Source: Parachlamydiales bacterium
GTDB lineage: Bacteria > Chlamydiota > Chlamydiia > Chlamydiales > SM23-39
Assembly (NCBI GenBank): GCA_016931275.1
Contig: JAFGFA010000025.1
Coordinates: 1-47,400 of the forward strand
Direction of reading: 5' to 3'
DNA length: 47,400 bases
Shown piece after piece: positions 17,339 through 25,986 of this stretch. The notes below the pieces were generated by a model. It was not told the DNA's origin, ran no database searches, and saw only the letters and a program-made list of their open reading frames with translations. Position 1 is the first letter of the stretch. Every line of letters begins with the position of its first letter. The position numbers were made by a program, and so were the translations under genes.

Positions 17339-18801
17339 TATACTTCTCCGGCAGAAATGACTCGAAAAGCTTCTTTTGCCGTCGTCATTCCTTCTTGCAC
17401 AAGACAAGTAGCGCTCTGATGCAAATCGACCATTCCTTCTTTAAGAGCCAAGGCTCGAATATCTTCGGCATCGCTACTTTTAACAATCTGACGCCGGATA
17501 GAGGATGTGATTTTCATAAGTTCATAAACTCCTGTTCGTCCAAGATATCCTGTATGGAAACACTCGGGACATCCTCTTTGTTGAATTTTTTGCCCTGTTG
17601 CTTCTTCTAATGTAAAGCTCGCTTTACAATGAACACATAACGTACGTACTAATCTTTGCGCTAGAACCCCAATTAAACAGGAAGAAAGCAAAAACGGTTC
17701 AATCCCCATATCGACTAAGCGGGTAATTGCAGAAGGAGCATCATTCGTATGTAAGGTGCTTAACACCAAATGCCCCGTAAGAGCTGCTTGCACAGCAATC
17801 TGTGCCGTTTCCTTATCACGGATCTCTCCAACCATAATAATATCAGGGTCTTGGCGTAAAATGTGCCTCAATCCTTTAGCAAAGGTCAAATCAATTTTTT
17901 TGTTCACGCCTATTTGGGCAATTTTCTCCAACTTGAATTCTACAGGATCTTCTATAGTCATGATATTGACAGCAGAAGAGGCTATTTCCAAAAGCGCACT
18001 ATATAAAGAGGTTGTCTTTCCGCTCCCTGTAGGTCCTGTTACCAAAACAATCCCTTCCCTTCTTTGTATCATCTGTCGAAAATCAAAAAGAACTGTCATC
18101 GGCATTCCCAATTGAGACAATCCTAAAGAAAGATGGGAACGGTCTAAAATTCTCATGGTCACCCGTTCCCCATATATCACAGGAATAATGCTAATTCGAA
18201 AATCAATCTCTTTCTCTCCCATTTTTAATTTGATGCGACCGTCTTGAGGAAGTCTTTTTTCGGCAATATCTAACTTGGCCATCACTTTAATACGAGTTAC
18301 TATCTGCTGCTGGACGGAAAGGGGAATTGTTTGAAAAGGCTGTAAAATACCATCAATCCTAAGACGAACATCCATCTTCTTTTCTTGAGGCTCCAGATGA
18401 ATATCCGAAGCTTTTCTCTGTATGGCATCACTAATGATCGTGTTGAGAAACTGAACTCCAGGATTCTCAAATATTTCTTCTAAAAGATCATATTCTTCTA
18501 CAGAATCTTCTCTTTTCTCCTCTTTTCCCGGAGAAGACAAAGGTTTTTGTTGTTTAGGATGATAACAAAGAGCGATTCCTTTATCGATCTCTTCTACAGA
18601 GAAAACTACTGTACGGATCTCTTTATTGAGCATCAAGGACAGCTCATCCAGCAAGGCCGTATCCATCTCAGATAAGACAGCCACAGTGATCAGCGCGGAT
18701 TCTTCTTTAAGCGGGAGCAATTTATTCTTATGGGCAAACTGATAAGGAACAAGGATCCTTTGTTGTGCAACAAGAGGATAAGAAATAATTGTATCTTTCA
18801 T
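17338..18801 (-). CDS. gspE: Type II secretion ATPase GspE
   Basis: The 487-residue product contains Walker A GPTGSGKT at about 256-263, the Asp box (IMTIEDPVEF), Walker B (DPDIIMVGEIRD) and the His box (LVLSTLHTN). Two CxxC pairs (CVHC and CPEC) form the zinc-binding subdomain that marks GspE/PilB over PilT. Cytoplasmic ATP hydrolysis powers pseudopilus assembly. The stop overlaps the gspF start, and the gspD stop lies four bases upstream of its start. The N-terminal domain is short, about 100 residues before the core. Confidence 0.97.
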   Translation of the reverse strand: MKDTIISYPLVAQQRILVPYQFAHKNKLLPLKEESALITVAVLSEMDTALLDELSLMLNKEIRTVVFSVEEIDKGIALCYHPKQQKPLSSPGKEEKREDSVEEYDLLEEIFENPGVQFLNTIISDAIQRKASDIHLEPQEKKMDVRLRIDGILQPFQTIPLSVQQQIVTRIKVMAKLDIAEKRLPQDGRIKLKMGEKEIDFRISIIPVIYGERVTMRILDRSHLSLGLSQLGMPMTVLFDFRQMIQRREGIVLVTGPTGSGKTTSLYSALLEIASSAVNIMTIEDPVEFKLEKIAQIGVNKKIDLTFAKGLRHILRQDPDIIMVGEIRDKETAQIAVQAALTGHLVLSTLHTNDAPSAITRLVDMGIEPFLLSSCLIGVLAQRLVRTLCVHCKASFTLEEATGQKIQQRGCPECFHTGYLGRTGVYELMKITSSIRRQIVKSSDAEDIRALALKEGMVDLHQSATCLVQEGMTTAKEAFRVISAGEV

Positions 18802-18805
18802 TTAT

Positions 18806-21052
18806 TTACAAATCGAATAAAAGTTTTAAAGAGTTTTCAAAAAGTTTTTTGCGCTTTTTTAATTTTGCCTGTTCGATCTTTTCAAGAAATTCCGGAAGAT
18901 CTCCGGCTCTTTTAGCATATTCTTTCTCCCAAGTATCTTTTCTCTCCTCTGCATCATTATGAATAATGTGAGGAGTGATAAAAATGAACATTTCCGTAGA
19001 ATTCGTACAAAGCTTTGTCGTTCCAAATAACTTGCCAATTCCTGGAATATCTCCTAAAAAGGGGATTTTTTCCCGATTATCTTCCTCGGACTGACGACGC
19101 AACCCCCCTAAAATAATCGTTTCCCCATCAGCTATACGAACCTCATTTTTTATATAACGGCGAGTAACAGGAGGGCGATCTTCTTCCGAAGTCTGCGTCG
19201 TATCAAAGGTAACATCTGTTTGAAGAGTCACAAAACCTGTCTCATCATCATGCACATGGATGGTGGGAATCATTTGAATAATAATACCGTATTGGGCTCG
19301 AGTGTATGATTTTTCAATCACTCCATTAGTATCTACCTGTACCGCACCGTTATTAATCGAGAGTTCTTCAACAATGGAGATTTTCGCAGGAGTTTGATTC
19401 ACCGCTAACACAGTCGGATTGGCATTAATGCGAATATCATCTTGCGCGAGTAAAAAATTAAGGGTTACATCAAAAGAAGGAAATTTACCGCTAGATCGAG
19501 AAAGTATAAAATCCAAAATTCCTTTTTTGGGTGATTTGGAAGATGCATCAAAAGAAAGAGATGTTTCTTTTTTATCAGAACTGTTACTGCCAATTTTTAA
19601 AAGGTTAATACCACTTTGTTGTCGGTCATGAATTTTTTTCTCAATTAATAGCACATCGATCTGCACCATTTTTTGGGGAACATCGATTTTTTGTAAAATA
19701 TGTTCAATCTTCGGAAAATCTTCCCGTCGAATCACCATTAAAATAGACCCCGATTTAGGATCTACAATAAAATTATGCGTCGGAGTTTCCGCTTTCTCTC
19801 GAGAAAAAGAGCCTGGTTCCACCATGGAAGTCTCCACAGGAAGCACGGGAGAAAAAGTCTTTTTTTCCCCATTGGCTTGTTTTTCCTTAGAGATCTCTGC
19901 GAGAGGCGGAGAAAAAGTTTTTTCCTTCTCAAGAGATACATCCATTCCTTTTTCCGAAGAGGTCTTCACAAGAGAAAAATAGACTTTGTTTAAGATCGTC
20001 GCTACTTCTTCCGGATCAGAATAACGACAGGTATACCAGTAGACCATCATCTCGCTAGTACTTTCTAGTTGATTCTCCAAATCTCGAACAATCTCTTTCG
20101 CCTTTTCTATTTGATCACTATCTCCTACCAGAATCAGAGAAGAACGCTCCTCCAAGGGCATAATGAAAAGCTCATTCTTTTTAGAGGCATACAATGAAGG
20201 CCTCGTCTTAACCTGATTCTCTTGAAAGAATACTTCCAGAACCCTTTTGATCTCTTTAGGAGAACCCTTTTTAACAGGAAGAACCTGAACGCTCTTGTTT
20301 TTTCTGTCAGACCAAACCGCTCTGTATAGGCTCAAAAGATTTTCTACTCCCTGCTTTGTAGCCGCTATAATAATATCGTTTCCTACAATATGAAAAGCGG
20401 TCATCATGGGATCAGAGAAGCGCTCAAAAAAATTTAAAATCTCATGAATTTGCTCGGAAGGAGGAGAAAAAACATAAATCACACGATCAAAGGAATGAAA
20501 CGGAATCAGCGATTCTAAAGAAGAGGCTACACATGTTACCGACGAAGGATCATGTTTTGCAATGAACAATTGCCGCAAAATCGGCGATAGCTTTTTGATG
20601 CCAATACCATTTTCTGCTAAAATCAGTTCGATCATTTCATTCCATTCCGATGGGGGTATTGGAATCGAAGAAAAGAGATGAATTTTTCTTCCTCCGATTT
20701 CGGGAGGAATAACATAGAGATAGTCTCCGGAGCCATATTGCATAACGAGCTGAAATAACGTTACCTCTCCCAATTCCCAGGCCGCCGGTTCCTCCGCATT
20801 ATTCTCAATGACCTGTTGTCGCCAGGTTTCTTCTAATTTAGCTATTTTTTTTCTCCTTCCCTTGATCTTTTCCAAAAGAAGTTGATACCGATCCTGATCC
20901 GCATTGGATGCTTGAAGAGTCTCTATTTTTTCATATGCTTTTTGCAATTTTTTCTTCTGCAAAGAAATTTCGGCCAATAAAAGGTCATCACTCTCATTCT
21001 TTGCCATCAGAATGGCAGGGATCGCCATAAACATCCAAATAAGCTTTCTCAT
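18806..21052 (-). CDS. gspD: Type II secretion secretin GspD
   Basis: From MRKLIWMFMAIPAILMA the product has 748 residues. The start at 21052 gives an ATGA overlap with the upstream gene and a signal peptide directly at the N-terminus; the longer frame would add 15 basic residues. Order: signal peptide, an extra helical region (about 20-80), N-domains (around SVQVLPVKKGSPKEIKRVLE and MMVYWYTCRYSDPEEVATIL), a Ser/Lys/Glu-rich insert, then the secretin core. The core includes VRIADGETIILGGLRRQ and VPFLGDIP-like IPFLGDIPGIGKLF, ending EMFIFITPHII. It forms the outer-membrane channel. A C-terminal basic tail of about 50 residues follows the core, possibly a pilotin-type contact. Confidence 0.95.
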   Translation of the reverse strand: MRKLIWMFMAIPAILMAKNESDDLLLAEISLQKKKLQKAYEKIETLQASNADQDRYQLLLEKIKGRRKKIAKLEETWRQQVIENNAEEPAAWELGEVTLFQLVMQYGSGDYLYVIPPEIGGRKIHLFSSIPIPPSEWNEMIELILAENGIGIKKLSPILRQLFIAKHDPSSVTCVASSLESLIPFHSFDRVIYVFSPPSEQIHEILNFFERFSDPMMTAFHIVGNDIIIAATKQGVENLLSLYRAVWSDRKNKSVQVLPVKKGSPKEIKRVLEVFFQENQVKTRPSLYASKKNELFIMPLEERSSLILVGDSDQIEKAKEIVRDLENQLESTSEMMVYWYTCRYSDPEEVATILNKVYFSLVKTSSEKGMDVSLEKEKTFSPPLAEISKEKQANGEKKTFSPVLPVETSMVEPGSFSREKAETPTHNFIVDPKSGSILMVIRREDFPKIEHILQKIDVPQKMVQIDVLLIEKKIHDRQQSGINLLKIGSNSSDKKETSLSFDASSKSPKKGILDFILSRSSGKFPSFDVTLNFLLAQDDIRINANPTVLAVNQTPAKISIVEELSINNGAVQVDTNGVIEKSYTRAQYGIIIQMIPTIHVHDDETGFVTLQTDVTFDTTQTSEEDRPPVTRRYIKNEVRIADGETIILGGLRRQSEEDNREKIPFLGDIPGIGKLFGTTKLCTNSTEMFIFITPHIIHNDAEERKDTWEKEYAKRAGDLPEFLEKIEQAKLKKRKKLFENSLKLLFDL

Positions 21053-22188
21053 TCCCGTTCTCCGCCTATTTCCTCTTCCTCTCTGCTTGTTTTCCATTCC
21101 CCTGAAGATATTTTCTTTTTTATCCTACAAGGATAATCCGCTATGGCATTATAAAAAGAAACCACGAGAGCTTTTTCGGTAATCTTCTCAACGACTAAAT
21201 ATTCTTCAGCCTGAAGCTGAGATGGTTTTACAAGCATTTTTCTCCATCGTCCCTGCACCTTTTCTAAAACATCTCCCTTTTGTAAAAAGGTCGGCTGCTT
21301 TTCCAAATAACAGCTTACCTGTCCTTTTTTGCGTAAACGAACAGAATTAAGCACATTATCATCCTTCGACATAGAAGTCTTCGGAAAAGATCTGAGACGG
21401 ATCAAATAGGGTTTTGGATCATCTTTCTTCCAACCATGCAGTTCCATATCTTCCTCATGAATACGGATGATCTTTGCTATCGAATAAGACTCGAGAGACT
21501 CCTCATTTACGGCCTTATGCCATCCATGATCGGAATAGAATAAAATATCTCCCTCTTTGACAAAGAGAGATCCTTCCTGTGTCTGAATACGATAGTGATC
21601 ACGATCTAAGATTTGATGAGGATTGATGAAAGAACATTTTTTCAATATATCCAATTCTTCGGGAACAGAAAAACCCTCATAGTAAAAATCCAGAGGAAAA
21701 ACAAGTCGACGATTTTTAATATTCACAGTACCGAGGTTTTTTTCATCGGCTAAAATATGAGACGTTAGCAAAATTCCATTTTTTAGCAATTGAATATCGA
21801 TCCAATATCCGGTCGGCAGCGAAGAAAAACTCCAAAGATTTCGACAAAGGCCTACATCCGCTCTTTCTCCCGAACGAAGGATCTTTTCTTCCCCAGTAGC
21901 AGTCCATTGCAAGTAAATCCAAGGATCATTTTTATCCTCACCAGGCCGAGAAACAAGAAGAAAAACCTTCAAGGCATCCCATAAATTAGGGAAAGAAAGC
22001 TCCCATAAAGGCTCTTGTAAATAAAGTGAGGGACGAACCCCAACAATCTCCTTTTTATAAGAAAGCATCTGAGGATGCGCAACAACAAGAGGACGGTGTA
22101 TCCAGAAACTCCCTCCCAGAAAAACCATCAAAATGGTTCCTAAAAAAATATAAGGACTCCAAAATCGGATCTTAAGTAAAAAATTCAT
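21049..22188 (-). CDS. Inner-membrane protein at the head of the secretion operon (GspC-like position)
   Basis: The 379-residue product has one N-terminal membrane helix (about 12-32, YIFLGTILMVFLGGSFWI) and a long periplasmic part without recognised domains. Position (first gene, overlapping gspD by ATGA) and topology match GspC, the connector between the inner-membrane platform and the secretin. I do not see the GspC homology region or a PDZ domain with confidence. As I remember it, Chlamydia has an unnamed gene in the same place. Function is therefore inferred from position only. A promoter-like pair lies just upstream (22215-22243). Confidence 0.6.
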   Translation of the reverse strand: MNFLLKIRFWSPYIFLGTILMVFLGGSFWIHRPLVVAHPQMLSYKKEIVGVRPSLYLQEPLWELSFPNLWDALKVFLLVSRPGEDKNDPWIYLQWTATGEEKILRSGERADVGLCRNLWSFSSLPTGYWIDIQLLKNGILLTSHILADEKNLGTVNIKNRRLVFPLDFYYEGFSVPEELDILKKCSFINPHQILDRDHYRIQTQEGSLFVKEGDILFYSDHGWHKAVNEESLESYSIAKIIRIHEEDMELHGWKKDDPKPYLIRLRSFPKTSMSKDDNVLNSVRLRKKGQVSCYLEKQPTFLQKGDVLEKVQGRWRKMLVKPSQLQAEEYLVVEKITEKALVVSFYNAIADYPCRIKKKISSGEWKTSREEEEIGGERE

Positions 22189-22214
22189 AAATGCTCAAAA
22201 AAAATGAAAATCGG

Positions 22215-22243
22215 ATTTTAGTTGATTCAAAAAAAAAAGGCAA
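22215..22243 (-). promoter_or_regulatory. Candidate sigma-66/sigma-70 promoter of the type II secretion operon
   Basis: On the minus strand TTGCCT (22243-22238) and TAAAAT (22220-22215) are separated by exactly 17 bases, which are mostly a run of T. That is 4/6 and 5/6 matches to consensus. Transcription would begin near 22208, about 20 bases before the ATG at 22188. Confidence 0.45.
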
Positions 22244-22352
22244 TTAATTGCAAATATTGCAAAAAAATAGAGTAAATATTTTAATTAACTTAAAGGAACA
22301 GGAAGATATGTCGTCTAAACGTTCTTAAAAAATGCATGTTATAAGGAAATTC

Positions 22353-22814
22353 ATGAGGGAAAAACAAGAAGGATCTTCAATGAAGGAAAAAATGAAAGAA
22401 GGAATCTCTGTAGAAGAGATCGAAATATTTGCCCGAAAACATTTAACAGAAGTGTTTTTAATTTTGGCGATTATTATTGCTACCATATCCAGTATTTTTG
22501 ACTTTTTTACAGGAAGTAGCTTGAGTGTTTTATTTGCCGGTTTGGGTGGCATTATTAGTATTGGAGCCCCCATTAAAACTCTTCAGTTAGAAAAAAAAGG
22601 GTTCCATTTTTTGGGAAAGCAAGAAAAATCAGTTCAAATCATTATCGGAATTGTGCGTATTATTGTGGCTATGTTTATTCCTTTTGTCATATTTGCAGAA
22701 TTAGGGTTGCTTTCAGGCATCGCTTTTCATTCTCTTTTTCGCCATTCTGCCAAAACGGAATCAAAAGGTTTTACAACGGAACCTTCTGACAGAGAAGAGG
22801 AAGAACATCTCTAA
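22353..22814 (+). CDS. Membrane protein of unknown function
   Basis: The product has 153 residues from the ATG at 22353 (AGGA six bases before). An ATG at 22380 with AAGG upstream is equally possible. It has two or three hydrophobic segments: EVFLILAIIIATISSIF, a Gly/Ser-rich stretch (SLSVLFAGLGGIISIGAP), and IIGIVRIIVAMFIPFVIFAE. The tail is charged. I do not recognise the family. The paired helices separated by a short Gly-rich loop recall chlamydial inclusion-membrane proteins, but that resemblance is loose. It converges on the next gene with a 4-base overlap. An upstream six-codon frame in the same register (22308-22328) ends just before it. Confidence 0.6.
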   Translation: MREKQEGSSMKEKMKEGISVEEIEIFARKHLTEVFLILAIIIATISSIFDFFTGSSLSVLFAGLGGIISIGAPIKTLQLEKKGFHFLGKQEKSVQIIIGIVRIIVAMFIPFVIFAELGLLSGIAFHSLFRHSAKTESKGFTTEPSDREEEEHL

Positions 22815-23488
22815 CGAAGAGATGCCTTTTTTACCTGTGCCATAAGATCGTTTTTTCTTTGTGGCACATATCTGGAAAGATCTTTTTCAAACGAAACAAG
22901 GATCTTTTGATAGGATTGTTTTGCCATAAGACTTTCTACAAGGGATAAGGTCTTCAATTCTTTTGCATGCTGTCCTGTCTTTTGATATAGCAGACTCATT
23001 CTCAAAAGATTAAAAAAATATACTGCAGCAAAATTTTCGGGCTCTTTTAATGCTACCAGTTCCTTTTTGATCCCCTTGGAGATCCGCAAGGATTCCTCAT
23101 AGTTCTCCTGTCCTATCAGATAGGAAACTTTTGAAAAATTCTCAAAAAGTTTCCCTGGGAATGCGCGAGAGTTCAACTCAGCATAGGCATGTTTTACACA
23201 AGGATGATAAAGATCCATCATTTTCCCCAAAAGACGTGCCTGATATCCGGGAATTAAAGAAGGGTATTTTTTCCAAATTTTCATTGCAGTTTCCCATGAA
23301 TTTTCGTTTCCGGAAAAAGATTCCAACTGTTTGCGGGCCTGATAAAAATCACTTGAGGACCCTTTGGTCGCATAACCGACAATCTTCATGACAATTACGG
23401 CAAAGATTAAAAAAGCCATCAATCCATAAAAAACCAACTTTTCCCTTTTTAAAAACCAGGCTATGCAATGATCAGTTTTCGTTGGCAT
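22811..23488 (-). CDS. Single-pass membrane protein of unknown function, TPR-like
   Basis: The product has 225 residues. An N-terminal cytoplasmic stretch and one membrane helix (about 17-37, VFYGLMAFLIFAVIVMKIVG) precede an all-helical soluble part with loose TPR-like pairs (ENYEESLRISKGIKKELVAL and LLYQKTGQHAKELKTLSLVE). No catalytic motif was seen. It overlaps the preceding convergent gene by 4 bases. The downstream side of the GT4 gene (23520) lies 31 bases upstream of its start, so the two are probably cotranscribed. I do not recognise it. Confidence 0.62.
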   Translation of the reverse strand: MPTKTDHCIAWFLKREKLVFYGLMAFLIFAVIVMKIVGYATKGSSSDFYQARKQLESFSGNENSWETAMKIWKKYPSLIPGYQARLLGKMMDLYHPCVKHAYAELNSRAFPGKLFENFSKVSYLIGQENYEESLRISKGIKKELVALKEPENFAAVYFFNLLRMSLLYQKTGQHAKELKTLSLVESLMAKQSYQKILVSFEKDLSRYVPQRKNDLMAQVKKASLR

Positions 23489-23519
23489 AAAAATACCTCT
23501 ATTTTTTTTATAGAATACT

Positions 23520-24611
23520 TCATTCTTTTTTTGATCTCAATTGAAGATATATCTCTTCTGTAGCCTGCAACATATGATCATATGTGAAATTCTGCAGAAC
23601 CACATTTTTTGCAGCCTCGCCCATCCTTTTACGGATTAGGGGATGATGAAAAAGATATGTAACCGCCTCTACCACACTTTTAGGGTTATGGGGAGAGACT
23701 GTAATACCGGTTTTTTGATCTATGCAAACTTCTGACAACCCCCCGATCGCTGTAGCTATTAAAGGTTTTGCTAAAAAGGCGGCCTGTAAAATCGCTTGAG
23801 AGACTCCTTCATGAGCTGTGGACAAAAGGGTAAAAACATCCAGACTCGCTATTGCAGCATAGGGCGGAACCAGATGTCCTGTAAACAACACATTTTTTAA
23901 CTGCAACTCTTGGGCTTTTTTTCGATAAACCCCCTCATGACCTCCTCCTATAATCACCCAACGAAGTGGCATATGCTGTGTCATGAATGCGGCATCTAAT
24001 AAATCATCTATTCCTTTCCAAGAACGCATAAAACAAGCTGTTCCCACATACAAAAAAGAATCTGAAAATGAAAATGTTTGACGAAATTTCTCCTTCTCTT
24101 CCGGCGTTACCCTAATCGCCGAAACATCAATTCCCGTCGGAATCGATCGAATACGGTCACAGCGAGCCTTGGACTGCCGAGCAATCATAGGAATAATACC
24201 GGAACAGGTCGTCACCACAAAATCCGCTAGCCAATTATATAATATGATACTATTAACCCCTTTTTTAATAGCAGTGGATAAATGACGTGTCCGAATAACC
24301 GGTAAAAATAATACTTTAGCGGCCATGCCTCCTAACCAGGCATCACAGGAAGAGTGCGTATGTACCACATGAATTTTTTCTCGAACAAAGATATACAGCA
24401 AAGCAAATAGCGAATAAGCCCAAAAGATTTTTTTAAAAGGGGTTGTATATACTTTCAATCCGCTTTTTTTTGCATGGAGATACAGACCGCTTTTTTTTTC
24501 GCAAACGATCACTACTCTATGGCCATGAGATTGCATACCGAGAGCCTCGTGAACAATCCTCATTTCCTGTCCTCCCCATCCTGGAGAAGATTCTAGATGG
24601 ATAATATTCAT
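23520..24611 (-). CDS. GT4-family glycosyltransferase
   Basis: The 363-residue product has a two-domain GT-B fold. The N-terminal nucleotide-free half starts MNIIHLESSPGWGGQEMRI, with the GGxE loop. The C-terminal half contains the GT4 donor-binding region HEGVSQAILQAAFLAKPLIA. The usual E-x7-E motif reads E-x7-Q here. Likely role: transfer of a sugar from a nucleotide donor to a lipid-linked or surface glycan, possibly LPS core; the substrate is unknown. GGAG lies five bases before the ATG. A TnpB remnant sits only 29 bases upstream. Confidence 0.88.
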   Translation of the reverse strand: MNIIHLESSPGWGGQEMRIVHEALGMQSHGHRVVIVCEKKSGLYLHAKKSGLKVYTTPFKKIFWAYSLFALLYIFVREKIHVVHTHSSCDAWLGGMAAKVLFLPVIRTRHLSTAIKKGVNSIILYNWLADFVVTTCSGIIPMIARQSKARCDRIRSIPTGIDVSAIRVTPEEKEKFRQTFSFSDSFLYVGTACFMRSWKGIDDLLDAAFMTQHMPLRWVIIGGGHEGVYRKKAQELQLKNVLFTGHLVPPYAAIASLDVFTLLSTAHEGVSQAILQAAFLAKPLIATAIGGLSEVCIDQKTGITVSPHNPKSVVEAVTYLFHHPLIRKRMGEAAKNVVLQNFTYDHMLQATEEIYLQLRSKKE

Positions 24612-24640
24612 GCTTTCTCCGCCATCATTGCCTTGCTCAC

Positions 24641-24847
24641 TTATAAAACTAAATTCTCTGATGCATCGTCTTTTACAGGAGATTCTTTTAAGAGAGCGTT
24701 TAGTTGCGTTAGAACCATTGGAATGAAGTTTTTGACGACAAATAGCACTATTTTCTCATAAGCCTCAGAAAATATTTTCTGAGTTTCTAGCCAAGCATTA
24801 GATTGCTCTTCGGATAAACTAAGTTTAAGAGCAATTGTTCTTTTCAT
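24641..24847 (-). pseudogene. Remnant of a TnpB (IS605 OrfB) gene
   Basis: The 68-codon frame begins MKRTIALKLSLSEEQSNAWL and continues to KIFSEAYEKIVLFVVKN, the N-terminus of many TnpB/IS1341 proteins (their next residues are normally RCWNRVALH). After residue 40 the resemblance stops and a different tail of 28 residues follows, ending ENLVL. The full proteins have about 400 residues, so this is a decayed or internally deleted copy. No omega-RNA hairpin or right end was seen between its stop and the glycosyltransferase start. It lies between mutY and the GT4 gene without damaging either. Confidence 0.62.
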
Positions 24848-24883
24848 ACAGGAGATTTAAGCAAAGTTCAGCAATTAAGGCAA

Positions 24884-25957
24884 CTAAAAGAGGAGAGAGA
24901 GCTCCTCGTCAATTTGATGAAAAATTTGACGATGGCCAGAACAAAAAGGAAGATGACGAAGCCTTTCGATCTCCTCCCACTTATAATCATGAAGGATTCT
25001 TTCTTCCTTCGTCTCAAATAAAAAAGGAACAAGAGTCACTCGATACTGTGTAAATGAGTGTTCTACAACACGAAGAGGTTGTAGGAAAAGAAAAGGGAAC
25101 CTCTTTTGTAATACTTTTTCAGGATTCTCTTGTCCTGTATTGTCCAGATCGATATAGGGAAATTGATATAAATCGGCAAAAAGGCCCTGCTTGTTCTGCA
25201 ATACTAATAGTTTGTTTTTATGGAGAACGACGGCAACAGCCCTTTTTAAGAAATAGACCTTTTTAGGATTTTTTTTCTTAGGATAATCAACCACACAATC
25301 ATGAATAAACGCATAACAGACAAGGCGCAAAGGACAAAGAGAACAAAAAGGTTGTGACGTGATGCACATCAAAGCCCCTAGTTCAATAAGGGCCTCATTC
25401 GTCAACCATGGTCTTTTAGCGCATAAGAATGTTTCAAGAAATTTCTCCGCCTTGTCATAAGCAACAGAGCGAGATCCTTCTTCTCGAATGCCTAAAAACC
25501 GGATCATCACACGAAAAACATTGGCATCGATGGCAACCGCTCTTTTTTCCCATCCGAAAAGAGTAATTGCCCCATAAGTATAGCGACCGACTCCCGGAAG
25601 ATCTTTGAGTTTTTCCCCCTGAGGGAAAACCCCTTGATATTTCTCGACAATGATATGCGCCGCTTGATGAATATTGCGCGCCCTTTGATAATACCCCAGC
25701 CCTTCCCAAGTTTTTAAAATCTGGTCTAAAGGAGCTTTTGCCAAACTCTCTATTGAAGGAAATAACCTCATCCAACGGTTAAAGTACGCAACAACGACCT
25801 CTGAACGCGTCTGTTGTAACATGATCTCCGAAATCCAGACCCGATAAGGAGTTTTCTTTTCCCTCCAAGGGAACGATCTTTTTTTTTTCAAAAACCATTG
25901 ATGCAATCGTCTTCTTATCAAAGAAATTTGTGTGTTTTTTTCTAGCCTTTTTGCCAT
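24884..25957 (-). CDS. mutY: A/G-specific adenine glycosylase MutY
   Basis: The product has 357 residues from MAKRLEKN. The frame extends to 26065, but that part overlaps the divergent gene and lacks similarity. Catalytic Glu44 lies in VWISEIMLQQT, the helix-hairpin-helix is LPGVGRYTYGA (120-130) and catalytic Asp144 is in AIDANV. The 4Fe-4S ligands are C198, C205, C208 and C214 (C-x6-C-x2-C-x5-C). A C-terminal NUDIX-like 8-oxoguanine recognition domain follows. It removes adenine mispaired with 8-oxoG. It is divergent from the next plus-strand gene. Confidence 0.97.
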   Translation of the reverse strand: MAKRLEKNTQISLIRRRLHQWFLKKKRSFPWREKKTPYRVWISEIMLQQTRSEVVVAYFNRWMRLFPSIESLAKAPLDQILKTWEGLGYYQRARNIHQAAHIIVEKYQGVFPQGEKLKDLPGVGRYTYGAITLFGWEKRAVAIDANVFRVMIRFLGIREEGSRSVAYDKAEKFLETFLCAKRPWLTNEALIELGALMCITSQPFCSLCPLRLVCYAFIHDCVVDYPKKKNPKKVYFLKRAVAVVLHKNKLLVLQNKQGLFADLYQFPYIDLDNTGQENPEKVLQKRFPFLFLQPLRVVEHSFTQYRVTLVPFLFETKEERILHDYKWEEIERLRHLPFCSGHRQIFHQIDEELSLLF

Positions 25958-25986
25958 AGGATTCTTATTGTAACAAATAAGGAGAG

